Shown here one piece after another: positions 8,858 through 17,109 of a DNA stretch of 64,000 bases. This stretch comes from Mariniflexile sp044335535 (lineage in GTDB: Bacteria > Bacteroidota > Bacteroidia > Flavobacteriales > Flavobacteriaceae), in assembly GCF_044335535.1 (NCBI RefSeq), contig NZ_JBIQVZ010000002.1:310001-374000 (forward strand), written 5' to 3'. Made by a program: the position numbers and the translations under genes. Position 1 is the first letter of the stretch; each line of letters opens with the position of its first letter. The notes beneath the pieces are model-generated. The model did not search any database and had not been told where the DNA came from. It saw nothing but the letters and a program-made list of their open reading frames with translations.

Positions 8858-9925
8858 ATGGATTCTATAGCAACAAACAAGTGTACTATTCATTTTAATA
8901 ATATTTGTTATTCGGCTCTAAACAAACACCTTAACACTCGTAATTTTTCTAAAATTTTTATTTTAGTAGACGAAAACACACATCAATTTTGTTTACCCTA
9001 TTTTTTAGAAAAGCTAGAAACTAAGGTTACCATAGAAATTATTGAAATAGAATCTGGCGAAATAAACAAAACCATTGATACCTGTGTTGGCGTTTGGAAC
9101 TCACTTTCAGAACTGGATGCCGACCGAAAAAGCTTGCTAATAAACATTGGCGGTGGTGTTATCACCGATTTAGGTGGTTTTGTTGCCTGCACTTTTAAAC
9201 GTGGCATTGCTTACATTAATGTACCCACGACCCTATTGTCTATGGTTGATGCTTCTGTTGGGGGAAAAACCGGAGTTGATTTAGGGCATTTAAAAAACCA
9301 GATTGGCGTTATAAGCAATCCCGATTTAGTCCTTATAGATACCCATTTTTTAAGTACGTTACCACAAAACCAAATGCGTTCTGGCCTAGCAGAAATGCTA
9401 AAACACGGACTAATTAGTGATGAAAACTATTGGAATAAATTTCAAGACCTGGCGAAGCTATCATTAGCCGATTTAGATGAATTGATTTATGAATCCGTAA
9501 TGATTAAAAAGAATGTTGTTGAAATCGACCCTTTTGAAAACAACCTACGGAAAACTTTAAATTTTGGACACACGCTTGGTCATGCCATTGAATCTTACTT
9601 TTTAAGCAATCCTAACAAAACCACTTTGCTACATGGAGAAGCCATTATCGTGGGAATGATTTTAGCAGCCTACATTTCTACCGAATTAGCAGGATTCCCA
9701 AAACAAGTGGCGCACAATATTAAAAGCCTATTTGTTGACTATTATGGAAAAGTAGCTATCGATGATTCAGAATATGCTACCATCATTGAATTGCTTAAAT
9801 ACGACAAAAAAAACAACCACGGGAATATCAACTTTGTGTTATTGGAAAACATTGGAAAACCAAGAATAGACTGTTTGGTAGATGACAATATTATAATAGA
9901 TGCCTTTGAGTTTTATGCCTCTTAA
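8858..9925 (+). CDS. aroB: 3-dehydroquinate synthase
   Basis: The 355-residue enzyme makes 3-dehydroquinate from DAHP in the shikimate pathway, using NAD and a divalent metal. The NAD-binding stretch GGGVITDLGGF (98-108) and the active-site block PTTLLSMVDASVGGKTG (123-139) are intact. The metal-ligand motifs LNFGHTLGHAIE and LLHGEA follow at about 237-265. Length is normal for AroB. It is divergent from proline dehydrogenase across a gap of fewer than 100 bases. No other aro gene is in the window. Confidence 0.95.
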   Translation: MDSIATNKCTIHFNNICYSALNKHLNTRNFSKIFILVDENTHQFCLPYFLEKLETKVTIEIIEIESGEINKTIDTCVGVWNSLSELDADRKSLLINIGGGVITDLGGFVACTFKRGIAYINVPTTLLSMVDASVGGKTGVDLGHLKNQIGVISNPDLVLIDTHFLSTLPQNQMRSGLAEMLKHGLISDENYWNKFQDLAKLSLADLDELIYESVMIKKNVVEIDPFENNLRKTLNFGHTLGHAIESYFLSNPNKTTLLHGEAIIVGMILAAYISTELAGFPKQVAHNIKSLFVDYYGKVAIDDSEYATIIELLKYDKKNNHGNINFVLLENIGKPRIDCLVDDNIIIDAFEFYAS

Positions 9926-9984
9926 CCAAAGTCGCCAAATGTCTTTTTGGTTTAGTACAAGACAAAAACCCAAATTTATCCCGA

Positions 9985-10007
9985 TGTCAATCTGAGCTTG
10001 TCAAAGC
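9985..10007. repeat. dispersed repeat B copy
   Basis: TGTCAATCTGAGCTTGTCAA, 60 bases after aroB; related to the copies at 4973, 6180 and 11737. Confidence 0.7.
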
Positions 10008-10500
10008 ATTTTTTTACCCCCTTTTGGCTCTGGTTTATAAATCTGTATGTGCGATAAAAATATACGTGAAGTCTGGTGTCACCAATAAGCCCAATAAAAG
10101 GAGTTAGTGATGATGCATTGGTCTTAGAGGTATTATACTTTTTTTAACTGTATTTTCATCAATACTCACTGGAGTAAGGTTGATACCTGCAGAAGGAAAA
10201 TGCCATGTTTGCAGTCATTACTAGGACTAGGCATACTACTTTTTTCATGAGATTTGTATTAGTTGTTGGTTACCCCTCTAGGGCAAACGCACACTTTTTT
10301 TTCCATGAATTTGCTTCGCCTGTTCGCTGTCGCTCGGGTCACGAATTAACACAAATCTGTATCTGCCAGCAGGTGAATTTTAAAGATTTTCAAAAATAAA
10401 CGACACTAATTTTTCGTTTTTAGCGAATTTGTATAATATTAAAAGATCTCAATTAGTGTAGATTGGTGTAATTAGTCAGGGCAAACCCATGCTTTTATTT

Positions 10501-10733
10501 GAGAAATAAAATAATTTATTGAAACGAACTATCCTCGAGGCAGAGCCATAGAGGTATTTCGCTCGTTTCATTTTGACCTTAGGGTCAAAAATCGAAATTA
10601 TGTTATTTAGATTCCCGTTTTATTCATTATTTAATATTTTTATAATAATGAATTCATGAATCTTACGATTTCACGGGAATGACAATTTCAACGGAAACCC
10701 CCGACGCAGAGCGTCGAGGAATTCTTTTCGATT
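10501..10733. repeat. dispersed palindromic repeat A, copy 2
   Basis: It shares CAGAGCCATAGAGG, GTTTCATTTTGACCTTAGGG and a CCCCGACGC/GCGTCGAGG hairpin end with copies 1, 3 and 4. The middle differs: the CCTCTCC hairpins are replaced by a long ATTCCCG ... CGGGAAT stem (10611-10680). Confidence 0.8.
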
Positions 10734-10738
10734 AATCA

Positions 10739-10823
10739 GCCACGAATACACAAATAAAACTTAGTGTTATGTGATAATAATATTTGTTTTACCAAAAAAT
10801 AGAAAAATTTGTGAATTCGTGGC
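10739..10823. repeat. inverted repeat with 17-base arms
   Basis: GCCACGAATACACAAAT (10739-10755) pairs with ATTTGTGAATTCGTGGC (10807-10823), one mismatch, with a loop of about 50 bases. It lies just past the 3' end of the minus-strand gene at 10857 and could act as a terminator or be a mobile palindromic repeat. Confidence 0.65.
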
Positions 10824-10856
10824 TTTCCTTTCTATTAAAGTATGAGTCTGCCCTGG

Positions 10857-11327
10857 TTACCCTTCACGTTCCTTTAATAATTTTTTAATCTTCTTAGAAG
10901 GTTTTATCTGGTTGTCGGCAACAGCACAATAATCTACCAACAGTTTTTCTGCGTGGTTATAGATGTCCCCATTAGGCAATGCCTCGCCAGTATGTTCTAG
11001 CACTACTTTAGACAGGGCTGCCATATAAAGTCCAAATAACTCATCACTTCCTTTGGTTAACTCCGTTGCGCTTGCTCCAATAGCGAACGTATAATCTGGT
11101 GTGCCCATCATCCAGTTTAAAATGTATTTTATGGCGCTTAATCGGTCTAATTCAGCGGCATTAGCAGGATGGCTAAACAAATAATTGGCACATAAGAGCA
11201 CCTGGCTTTCGCCGGTTTTATAGCTTTCCGGGGTTTTAAATTCATAACTAGCTAATTCACTAAAGTTTTGTGCCAAAGAGCAAGCCAGAACCATACTGGC
11301 AACAAGAGTAAGGATGATGTTTTTCAT
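10857..11327 (-). CDS. secreted protein of unknown function
   Basis: The 156-residue product has a clear signal peptide (MKNIILTLVASMVLACSLAQ, cleavage near residue 20). A mostly helical domain follows, with LLCANYLFSHPAN and YILNWMMGTPDYTF blocks, and a Lys-rich C-terminus (KPSKKIKKLLKEREG). Cys16 within the hydrophobic core could be read as a weak lipobox (VLACS). The pattern looks like a conserved flavobacterial periplasmic family but I do not recognise a named one. It stands alone, with repeat-rich gaps on both sides, so context gives no hint of its role. Confidence 0.75.
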   Translation of the reverse strand: MKNIILTLVASMVLACSLAQNFSELASYEFKTPESYKTGESQVLLCANYLFSHPANAAELDRLSAIKYILNWMMGTPDYTFAIGASATELTKGSDELFGLYMAALSKVVLEHTGEALPNGDIYNHAEKLLVDYCAVADNQIKPSKKIKKLLKEREG

Positions 11328-11887
11328 GGTTAGTTGGTTTCGATGTTTGAATACATTAAAAGACTTCTAGGAGTCCCAGTATCAAATATCGAAATAAAAA
11401 GTGAGAGTTTATTATAACAAACCCATATTTTGTAAAAAAAGTGACTGTTTTTTGATTTGTATTTTCTTAAAAAGAGGTGGTGCTTTGCTCCTATTTTTGG
11501 ATTGGAGTTTTGTGGGAGCCCCTATATAGCGGTTATATTTTTATGTAAAACACAACCCTGTTATTCTTTCGTTGAAACTAGTAACATTCTAATATCTTAT
11601 TGGTTTATGAGTTGACAAACCTTGAACCTGAAAATTAAAGTTATGAGTACAAAAAAACAGAACCCAGCCCCATATCACCTTTCACACCAAATCGCAAATC
11701 AAAAATCGTTAATCGTAAATCAATTAACAGTTCCCCTGTCAGACTGAGCTTGTCGAAGTCCTGTGGTGTGTTGTTTATAAGCTCATGAGTTTATTCATTC
11801 ATTGGTTTATGAACCAAACCACAAACCTTGAACCCAGAACCCAAGTATAGCACAACAATATAGTTTTTATAATACTCTAAATATTAT
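11328..11887. other. 560-base intergenic region with low-complexity repeats
   Basis: No gene seen. TTTATGAGTTGACAAACCTT with a GAACCTGAAAATTAAAG tail (11600-11647) recurs at 14610-14656. A related TTGGTTTATGAACC ... ACAAACCTTGAACCC lies at 11802-11846. Repeat B sits at 11737. Confidence 0.65.
11737..11760. repeat. dispersed repeat B copy
   Basis: TGTCAGACTGAGCTTGTCGA, the closest copy to the family consensus. Confidence 0.75.
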
Positions 11888-12193
11888 CTAATTGGCAGAT
11901 TTTAGAAATTCTTCAATTTTGTTAATATCATGTTCGGTTAAATTTGCCCGTACCCTCATGTGTAAACTTATCGTACTCCAATCCGTATCATTATAATCTG
12001 CGGGCGATGGCGCCAAATGGCATCTATTACAGGCTTCTCCCCATAATTGAGCACCAGATTTTTCAATATTAAATTCCTCTCCAACAGTTGTTGCACTCGT
12101 ATATTTATGCTTTGTTGAAGAACAACCTATTATGAATCCTCCCGCTATAAATAACATTAAGCCAGTTATGATTATTTTATGTATTGCTTTCAT
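11888..12193 (-). CDS. c-type cytochrome lipoprotein
   Basis: This 101-residue protein has a lipoprotein signal with lipobox FIIGC (Cys24) and one haem-attachment motif CNRCH (55-59). A C-terminal helix with IEEFLKS is of the kind that closes small cytochrome c domains. It is predicted to be anchored in the membrane facing the periplasm or the cell surface. It is the last gene of a minus-strand unit: HYC_CC_PP protein, cytochrome c, porin, this gene, with only 23 bases after the porin start. No clear distal Met ligand is in the usual place (HMRVRANL is a candidate), so redox properties are uncertain. Confidence 0.8.
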   Translation of the reverse strand: MKAIHKIIITGLMLFIAGGFIIGCSSTKHKYTSATTVGEEFNIEKSGAQLWGEACNRCHLAPSPADYNDTDWSTISLHMRVRANLTEHDINKIEEFLKSAN

Positions 12194-12216
12194 GATTTTT
12201 GTTTTTTATATGTTTA

Positions 12217-13404
12217 TTAAAAACCAATAGCCCAGTGTATAAAGAAGCCATTAGATTTACCTCCTCCACCATGACCACCAACACGGTCTGTTGTTTGGTA
12301 TGCCATTTTTATAAGAGATCTCCAAGTCAACCAATAATTTAAACCAAAAGCATATTGATCTGACTGTTCTTCCCATTCGGCTCCTTCTGGCGCATTGAAA
12401 TTTGAATACCTACCAACAAACTCCATTTTTTTTAGAAAATCACTTTCTGCCATGGTAGGACGGTAACTCAGTTGCGCATAAAATGAGTTACTTTCATTTT
12501 TAAAAGTATATTCCTCTTCATCGCCATCTTCATGCATCTCAATATACATGGCATCATCAATTTTGGAATTATTGTATTGTCCTTTGACATCAACAAACCC
12601 GCCAACAGCTGCTATTTGTTTTACGAAGGAAAAATCAATGGCATATAGGAATGCTCCAACATCTTCATACATGGAATCTGTTTCGCCAACACCATTTGTT
12701 GAGTATGCTGAAAAACCAAGCTCAGTAGAGGAATCGGCAAAAGGAAGTATCCCTAAACGCCCACCAAATGCTTTACTGGTATTATTGTCTTCATAATTTT
12801 GAAACAAAAGCATACCTGCTTCCTCTGGCTCGTCACTACCATCTTTTAACCGTGGACCGTTGGTTGAATAAACCGAGTAATTTAAAGATGCTCCTCCAAG
12901 ATTAAAAGCACCTCGAAGTTCCACACCAATGCCAGAAGCGGGCGCAATGCCATCATGTCCGAAACCTAAAGGTCTTGTAGGGAGTCTGTTAATCCAAGCA
13001 GGATGGAACCGTTCCATAAATGTACCAAAAGGAAGAAGAAATTTACCAGCTCGAACCGTCATGTTTTTGTTTAAAACATACATAATATCCGCATATTCCA
13101 AACCTATTTCAAGATCGTTATGCTCAAGCTCAAATTCAAGTTCTGCTTCAAACATAAGCCTGTCTGAATGTTTGAATAAGAAAATAGGAGAAAATGCAGA
13201 TCCAACGTATGAGGATTCTTTTTCACCTTCGGTATCCATAAAGTTTAATCCCGTATGACCATAACCTCTGACCATAAATTGGGTTTTACTTGGTTTGTCT
13301 GGTTGAGATTTTGATGCACTATCAATCTCAAAGTCATTGTACGTTTGCCCATAAGAAATATGACCAAAACCAATGATTAGAATTAATGCGATTATCGTTT
13401 TCAT
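12217..13404 (-). CDS. outer-membrane porin-like beta-barrel protein
   Basis: The 395-residue product has a signal peptide (1-19, ending SYGQ) and then an alternating hydrophobic/polar pattern typical of a 16-strand-type porin: AGKFLLPFGTFMERFHPAW, FGGRLGILPF and a final FFIHWAIGF ending in Phe, as outer-membrane barrels do. It contains His/Gly-rich (GGHGGGGK) and acidic (HEDGDEEEY) loops that could bind metal, though this is inference. Its ATG overlaps the stop of the upstream cytochrome gene by one base (TAATG), and another cytochrome follows. The cytochrome-porin-cytochrome order suggests electron transfer or redox chemistry at the outer membrane. Confidence 0.75.
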   Translation of the reverse strand: MKTIIALILIIGFGHISYGQTYNDFEIDSASKSQPDKPSKTQFMVRGYGHTGLNFMDTEGEKESSYVGSAFSPIFLFKHSDRLMFEAELEFELEHNDLEIGLEYADIMYVLNKNMTVRAGKFLLPFGTFMERFHPAWINRLPTRPLGFGHDGIAPASGIGVELRGAFNLGGASLNYSVYSTNGPRLKDGSDEPEEAGMLLFQNYEDNNTSKAFGGRLGILPFADSSTELGFSAYSTNGVGETDSMYEDVGAFLYAIDFSFVKQIAAVGGFVDVKGQYNNSKIDDAMYIEMHEDGDEEEYTFKNESNSFYAQLSYRPTMAESDFLKKMEFVGRYSNFNAPEGAEWEEQSDQYAFGLNYWLTWRSLIKMAYQTTDRVGGHGGGGKSNGFFIHWAIGF

Positions 13405-13808
13405 TATTTAAGTGTTCTTATATAGTTAATAATTTCCCAGCGTTTTTTTTCTGGGATTGACGTTTTGTAGCCTGCCATTGGGGATCTTCCTTCAGTAATT
13501 TTCCAAAAAATAGCTCCATCTGTTTGAGATTGAACTGCTTCGCTAGTTAAATCTGTTGGTCTTGGAATTAAACCGGTTCCTCCCATACCATCTCCTTTTC
13601 CTTTTGGTCCGTGACATACAAAGCACAACACCTTGTAAAGTTTTTTACCGGATGCTACTGAATTAATATCCCCTTTTAAAGGGTTGGTAATTTTGTCTGC
13701 ATATTTTGGAGCAACCCATTTATCTTGAATGGGTTTATTGAAGCTTACAGCAAGGAATAACAGCGGTATAAATAGTATAGCACTTATGTAAATGTTATAA
13801 GGTTTCAT
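13404..13808 (-). CDS. membrane-anchored c-type cytochrome
   Basis: A 134-residue protein with an uncleaved N-terminal helix or signal (MKPYNIYISAILFIPLLFLA), then a class I cytochrome c domain: CFVCH haem motif (about 62-66), GKGDGMGGTGLIPRPTDL, a GRSPMAGY loop whose Met is the likely distal haem ligand, and the closing helix WEIINYIRTLK. A longer frame reaches 13838 but that start would be TTG; the ATG at 13808 gives a normal signal and is chosen. It overlaps the porin start by one base, so the two are translationally coupled. Likely a periplasmic electron carrier serving the same system. Confidence 0.85.
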   Translation of the reverse strand: MKPYNIYISAILFIPLLFLAVSFNKPIQDKWVAPKYADKITNPLKGDINSVASGKKLYKVLCFVCHGPKGKGDGMGGTGLIPRPTDLTSEAVQSQTDGAIFWKITEGRSPMAGYKTSIPEKKRWEIINYIRTLK

Positions 13809-13917
13809 TTTGTTTAAATTTTTATTACTTATAATCAAACTAATTATAAGTGATTACAATTAAATTTTAATGTTAAGGCTATAGGAAGATTATATTAGAA
13901 TAATCAAATAACAAAAA

Positions 13918-14331
13918 TCAAATCAATAGCGATTCGTGTAAAATGGTGATATTCCTAATAAGTAAAGGAGGTCTGTAATCATTAATCGAACTCGTTCTTT
14001 CTTTTAATTCAAGGAATGCATTAATATAAGAGAAGTGGGTTTCAACAAAATTAATTGGGTTACTGCTAAAATTATTGTTGAAAGATTTTTTTAAATCATT
14101 ATGCCCTATTTTAAATAATTTGTCTTTATGACAACAAGATTCAGATAAATCCTTGCAATTGTCCGTTCCGCTTTTTTGAGATTTAACACAGCATGTTTCG
14201 GCTTGTTCAAAAATTCCAATATCAATTAATTTATCACGACAATAATGCAAGTCTACTGAAAAAGAAGCAGTAGAAAATAGCACGATGAATGACATGCCAA
14301 TTGATAATATTTTATTGTAAATGGTATTCAC
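13918..14331 (-). CDS. HYC_CC_PP family protein
   Basis: The 137-residue product has a signal-like start and the three marks that name this Bacteroidota family: LHYC after the hydrophobic stretch, paired cysteines (TCCVK and SCCHKD) and RPPLL near the C-terminus. The open frame extends to 14385 only with a TTG start. The GTG at 14331 gives a protein of exactly the same length as the paralogue at 45802-46215, with matching N-terminal alignment (NKILSIGMSF versus HKIMSIFMSF), so it is preferred. The Cys/His pattern suggests metal binding. It heads the cytochrome-porin unit; the paralogue precedes cusA, which hints at a copper link. Confidence 0.75.
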   Translation of the reverse strand: MNTIYNKILSIGMSFIVLFSTASFSVDLHYCRDKLIDIGIFEQAETCCVKSQKSGTDNCKDLSESCCHKDKLFKIGHNDLKKSFNNNFSSNPINFVETHFSYINAFLELKERTSSINDYRPPLLIRNITILHESLLI

Positions 14332-14748
14332 AATATTGCTTTTTGTTATTAATAAGCGAAAATTAAAGAACGAATTGATAAACAATGTAAAATTTATATA
14401 TGACTAAAAAAATGACATTTGTCATGTTTATATTTATATCATATTTATTATCAGTATGTTGTCAAGAACACGTTAATTATCTAATGTAATTCTTATCGAA
14501 ATCATTCTACACTTATTATGCTTCCCTCCCATGCTTCGACTACGCTTTGTACAAGTTAATTGTATAAAAAGTGTTTACTCGCTCCTCGCGTTTTACTTAT
14601 TGTTTATTTGTTTATGAGTTGACAAACCTTGAACTTGAAAATTAAAGTTATGAGTTAAAAGTTAAGAGTTATGAGTTATGAGTTGAGAAATTAAAATATT
14701 TGCTATCTTTCTGCTTATAAAATCTAGTAAAATGAATACATCCTCGTT
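14332..14748. other. 417-base intergenic region with TATGAGTT repeats
   Basis: The divergent gap before ridA holds a second copy of the TTTATGAGTTGACAAACCTT element (14610-14656). It runs on into a degenerate tandem series of GTTATGAGTT-like units to about 14689. Before that there is only A/T-rich sequence that would include promoters for both sides. No gene seen. Confidence 0.6.
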
Positions 14749-15129
14749 ATGAAAAAAATTATTACTACACCAAATGCCCCTGCTCCTATTGGTCCTTATA
14801 ATCAAGCTATTTTAAGCGGAAACACCTTATATACTTCTGGCCAAATTGCCATCAATCCAGAAACTAACGAATTGGTTTTAAATGATATTGAAGCGGAAAC
14901 AAAGCAAGTCATGCATAACTTAAAAGCTGTTTTAGAAGCCGCTAACATGACGTTTGAACATGTTATAAAATCGTCGATTTTCATCAGTAATATGGATGAT
15001 TTTGCTCAAATAAATGCCGTATATGGAAGTTTTTTTGATGAAGCCAATGCGCCAGCACGCGAAACCGTTCAAGTAGCTCGATTACCAAAAAATGTAAATG
15101 TGGAAATTAGTGTCATTGCCGTAAAGTAA
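14749..15129 (+). CDS. ridA: RidA family reactive imine/enamine deaminase
   Basis: At 126 residues this is a standard RidA (YjgF/YER057c/UK114) protein, which hydrolyses reactive enamine/imine intermediates such as 2-aminoacrylate. Typical blocks are APAPIGPYNQAI (10-21), YTSGQIAINPET and the C-terminal ARETVQVARLPKNVNVEISVIA, including the Arg (of PARETV) and the Glu (of VEISVIA) used for substrate carboxylate binding and catalysis. Monocistronic, with A/T-rich flanks. Confidence 0.93.
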   Translation: MKKIITTPNAPAPIGPYNQAILSGNTLYTSGQIAINPETNELVLNDIEAETKQVMHNLKAVLEAANMTFEHVIKSSIFISNMDDFAQINAVYGSFFDEANAPARETVQVARLPKNVNVEISVIAVK

Positions 15130-15319
15130 TTGAAGATATTTAAAACGATATCATTACAAAACCTTAGTTCGGTTGATAAACATACCCTATAACTTTTAAT
15201 AGTTTAACCGTGTAATCGTTGAATTGTGTATCACAAACTTCATCAATACATCAAACTCTGAACTTTGAACTCTGAATTTTGAACTTCATTAAAATTTATG
15301 CCGAACTCAGGTTAAATTA

Positions 15320-16732
15320 TTACGAAACATTCTTTTTCGAATATTTTATTAATAACTCTTTTAGTTTTGAGACCTCAAGTGGCTTTGCTAAAAAATCATC
15401 TATTCCGGCAAGCTTTGCATTGGCTATATCTGCTTCAAAAGCACTTGCAGATACCGCTATAATGGGTGTATTATATCTTGAATACTTCTCTGTTTCCTTT
15501 ATGGCTTTGGTAGCTTCATAACCATCCATGTCTGGCATATAAATATCCATAAAAATCATATCGAAATTTAAAATTTTATATAATTCAACAGCCTCTAAAC
15601 CGTTTTTTACAAACGTGCAATCGGCACCTTGTTGTTCTAATAAAAATTTAATTACTTTTTGATTCATCCTGTTATCCTCAGCAACCAAAACATTAAATTT
15701 TTCTAACAAAATAGGTTCTTGGATATCTTCTTCTTTTTTTATTCCCAATGTTTTTTTAAGCTGTAAACTAAAATAAAAGGTAGTGCCTTCATTTTCCTTG
15801 CTTTCTAATTTTAACTCTCCACCCATTAATTTTACAAGTTGATGCGAAATAGCTAGACCAATACCGCCGCCTCTATAATCTCTTCCTTGTGAAATACTAA
15901 ATGCTTTAGAATCATTAAAAATTTGCTTAACTTCTTCAGGACGTAGCCCAATACCCGTGTCTTTTATATAAAATGTTACGATTTGACCATCCTCTATACT
16001 AATAGTTTGGTCTACAATAATTGAAATTTTTCCTGAGTTTGTAAACTTAATGGCATTATTAATCAAATTTATTAGTACTTGTTGTATACGCAAAGAATCT
16101 CCTAAAAGAGAAAATTTACGCTTCTCGTCTATTAAAAATTTATAATCAAACTGTAGGCCTTTTTCCCAAGCTTGGTATTCAAATACTTTAAAAAGATGTG
16201 ATAAATCGGTCTTTAAATCGAGTGCCAGTAAATTGAGTTTTACATCACCTTTGTCTACAGCTTCATTATCTGTAACCATGTTTACAAGCTGTAATAAATG
16301 CTTTGAAGAATATTCGGCAATTTCAACTTGTGCCTTTTGGTCGGCATCTAAGTGTGTGCCTTTTAACATATTAAGCATACCCAACACCGTACTAAGTGGT
16401 GTACGAATTTCATAGCTCATATTAGCTATATAAACCGATTTGAAATCGACAAGCTTATTGGCTTCATCAAGACTGGATTGTAATTCCTTAATTCTGGTAT
16501 TTAAATTCGCAAGCCTTATTTCGTTCCTTAATTGATTTTTAAAAAAGTATTGCAGTACAAAAATCTGAGCAATTGCAAATCCAAATAAAAACAAAACCAG
16601 CATATTGTTACTTATTCTCTGTTCAAGAAAAAAGTATACTAACAATAGGACAACAGCTATTGAAACAAAAATAATTATAGATAATATTTTCTTTGTTTTA
16701 ATAGATTTTAGAAACTGTAAAGGAAATCTCAT
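15320..16732 (-). CDS. hybrid sensor histidine kinase/response regulator with His-to-Tyr change
   Basis: This 470-residue protein has two N-terminal membrane helices (about 17-36 and 43-63) and a short coiled coil (about 66-95). A HisKA-like dimerisation region, an ATPase domain (N-box NLINNAIKFT, G1 DTGIGL, G2 GGGIGLAI) and a C-terminal receiver (LVAEDN, phospho-acceptor Asp in FMDIYMPDMDG, Lys in FLAKPL) follow. The H-box reads ANMSYEIRTPL: the phospho-acceptor His is Tyr107 (codon TAT at 16414-16412). All ATP-binding motifs and the receiver look intact, so this is either a signalling protein without autophosphorylation or a recent single-base loss (CAT to TAT). No large sensor domain and no adjacent regulator. 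Confidence 0.85.
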   Translation of the reverse strand: MRFPLQFLKSIKTKKILSIIIFVSIAVVLLLVYFFLEQRISNNMLVLFLFGFAIAQIFVLQYFFKNQLRNEIRLANLNTRIKELQSSLDEANKLVDFKSVYIANMSYEIRTPLSTVLGMLNMLKGTHLDADQKAQVEIAEYSSKHLLQLVNMVTDNEAVDKGDVKLNLLALDLKTDLSHLFKVFEYQAWEKGLQFDYKFLIDEKRKFSLLGDSLRIQQVLINLINNAIKFTNSGKISIIVDQTISIEDGQIVTFYIKDTGIGLRPEEVKQIFNDSKAFSISQGRDYRGGGIGLAISHQLVKLMGGELKLESKENEGTTFYFSLQLKKTLGIKKEEDIQEPILLEKFNVLVAEDNRMNQKVIKFLLEQQGADCTFVKNGLEAVELYKILNFDMIFMDIYMPDMDGYEATKAIKETEKYSRYNTPIIAVSASAFEADIANAKLAGIDDFLAKPLEVSKLKELLIKYSKKNVS

Positions 16733-16805
16733 TTACTTCGCATACATTTTTAACAAACTTATTATTATTCTATGTATTAACAAAAGTAATATAGGTATTA
16801 CCTCA

Positions 16806-17023
16806 ATGAAGTGGTATAAACTTTTTCTAATTGGCTAAAAAATCGCCCTTTTTTGTCCACTCTATGTCTTTTTTTCCTTCCGTAGCGATGCTATGCAATT
16901 CAAAAGAAGAATTCGATTGAGTAAAATTGCCATTGCGCTGGCTGGCCCGTTCGCTAAAATAACCCACTGGGTTATTTTTTCACGCTCCGTCCTGCTTCAA
17001 TCGAAAAAGTTTAAACCACTTCA
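16806..17023. mobile_element. 218-base MITE-like element with terminal inverted repeats
   Basis: TGAAGTGGTATAAACTTTTT at 16806 and, inverted, AAAAAGTTTAAACCACTTCA ending at 17023 form imperfect terminal repeats of about 26 bases. Between them lie GAATTC-rich and TAACCCA/TGGGTTA palindromic stretches but no gene. A single related end (GTTTAAACCACTTCA) lies at 25452-25478. It occupies most of the 377-base gap between the kinase gene and guaC. Non-autonomous mobility is inferred; no target-site duplication was established. Confidence 0.5.
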
Positions 17024-17109
17024 ATATATTATTTTGTTTTTTTTAACTTTATAACATTATAAAGATAATAAAGATATACTTTTATAAACGACCTTAATCC
17101 CAAATATAC

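Larger units (their letters stand above)
9926..10856. other. 931-base intergenic region made largely of repeats
   Basis: Between the convergent ends of aroB and the next gene there is no convincing gene. A 64-codon open frame at 10205-10399 lacks family resemblance and upstream signals. The region holds repeat B (9985), repeat A copy 2 (10501-10733) and an inverted repeat (10739-10823). Around 10315-10345 a GTTCGC/GCTCGG-rich stretch beside CACGAATTAACACAAAT resembles part of the latter. Confidence 0.7.

Noticed and set aside
10205..10399. 64-codon plus-strand frame in the gap after aroB
   Set aside because: No family likeness, no start signals, and it contains repeat-like stretches.
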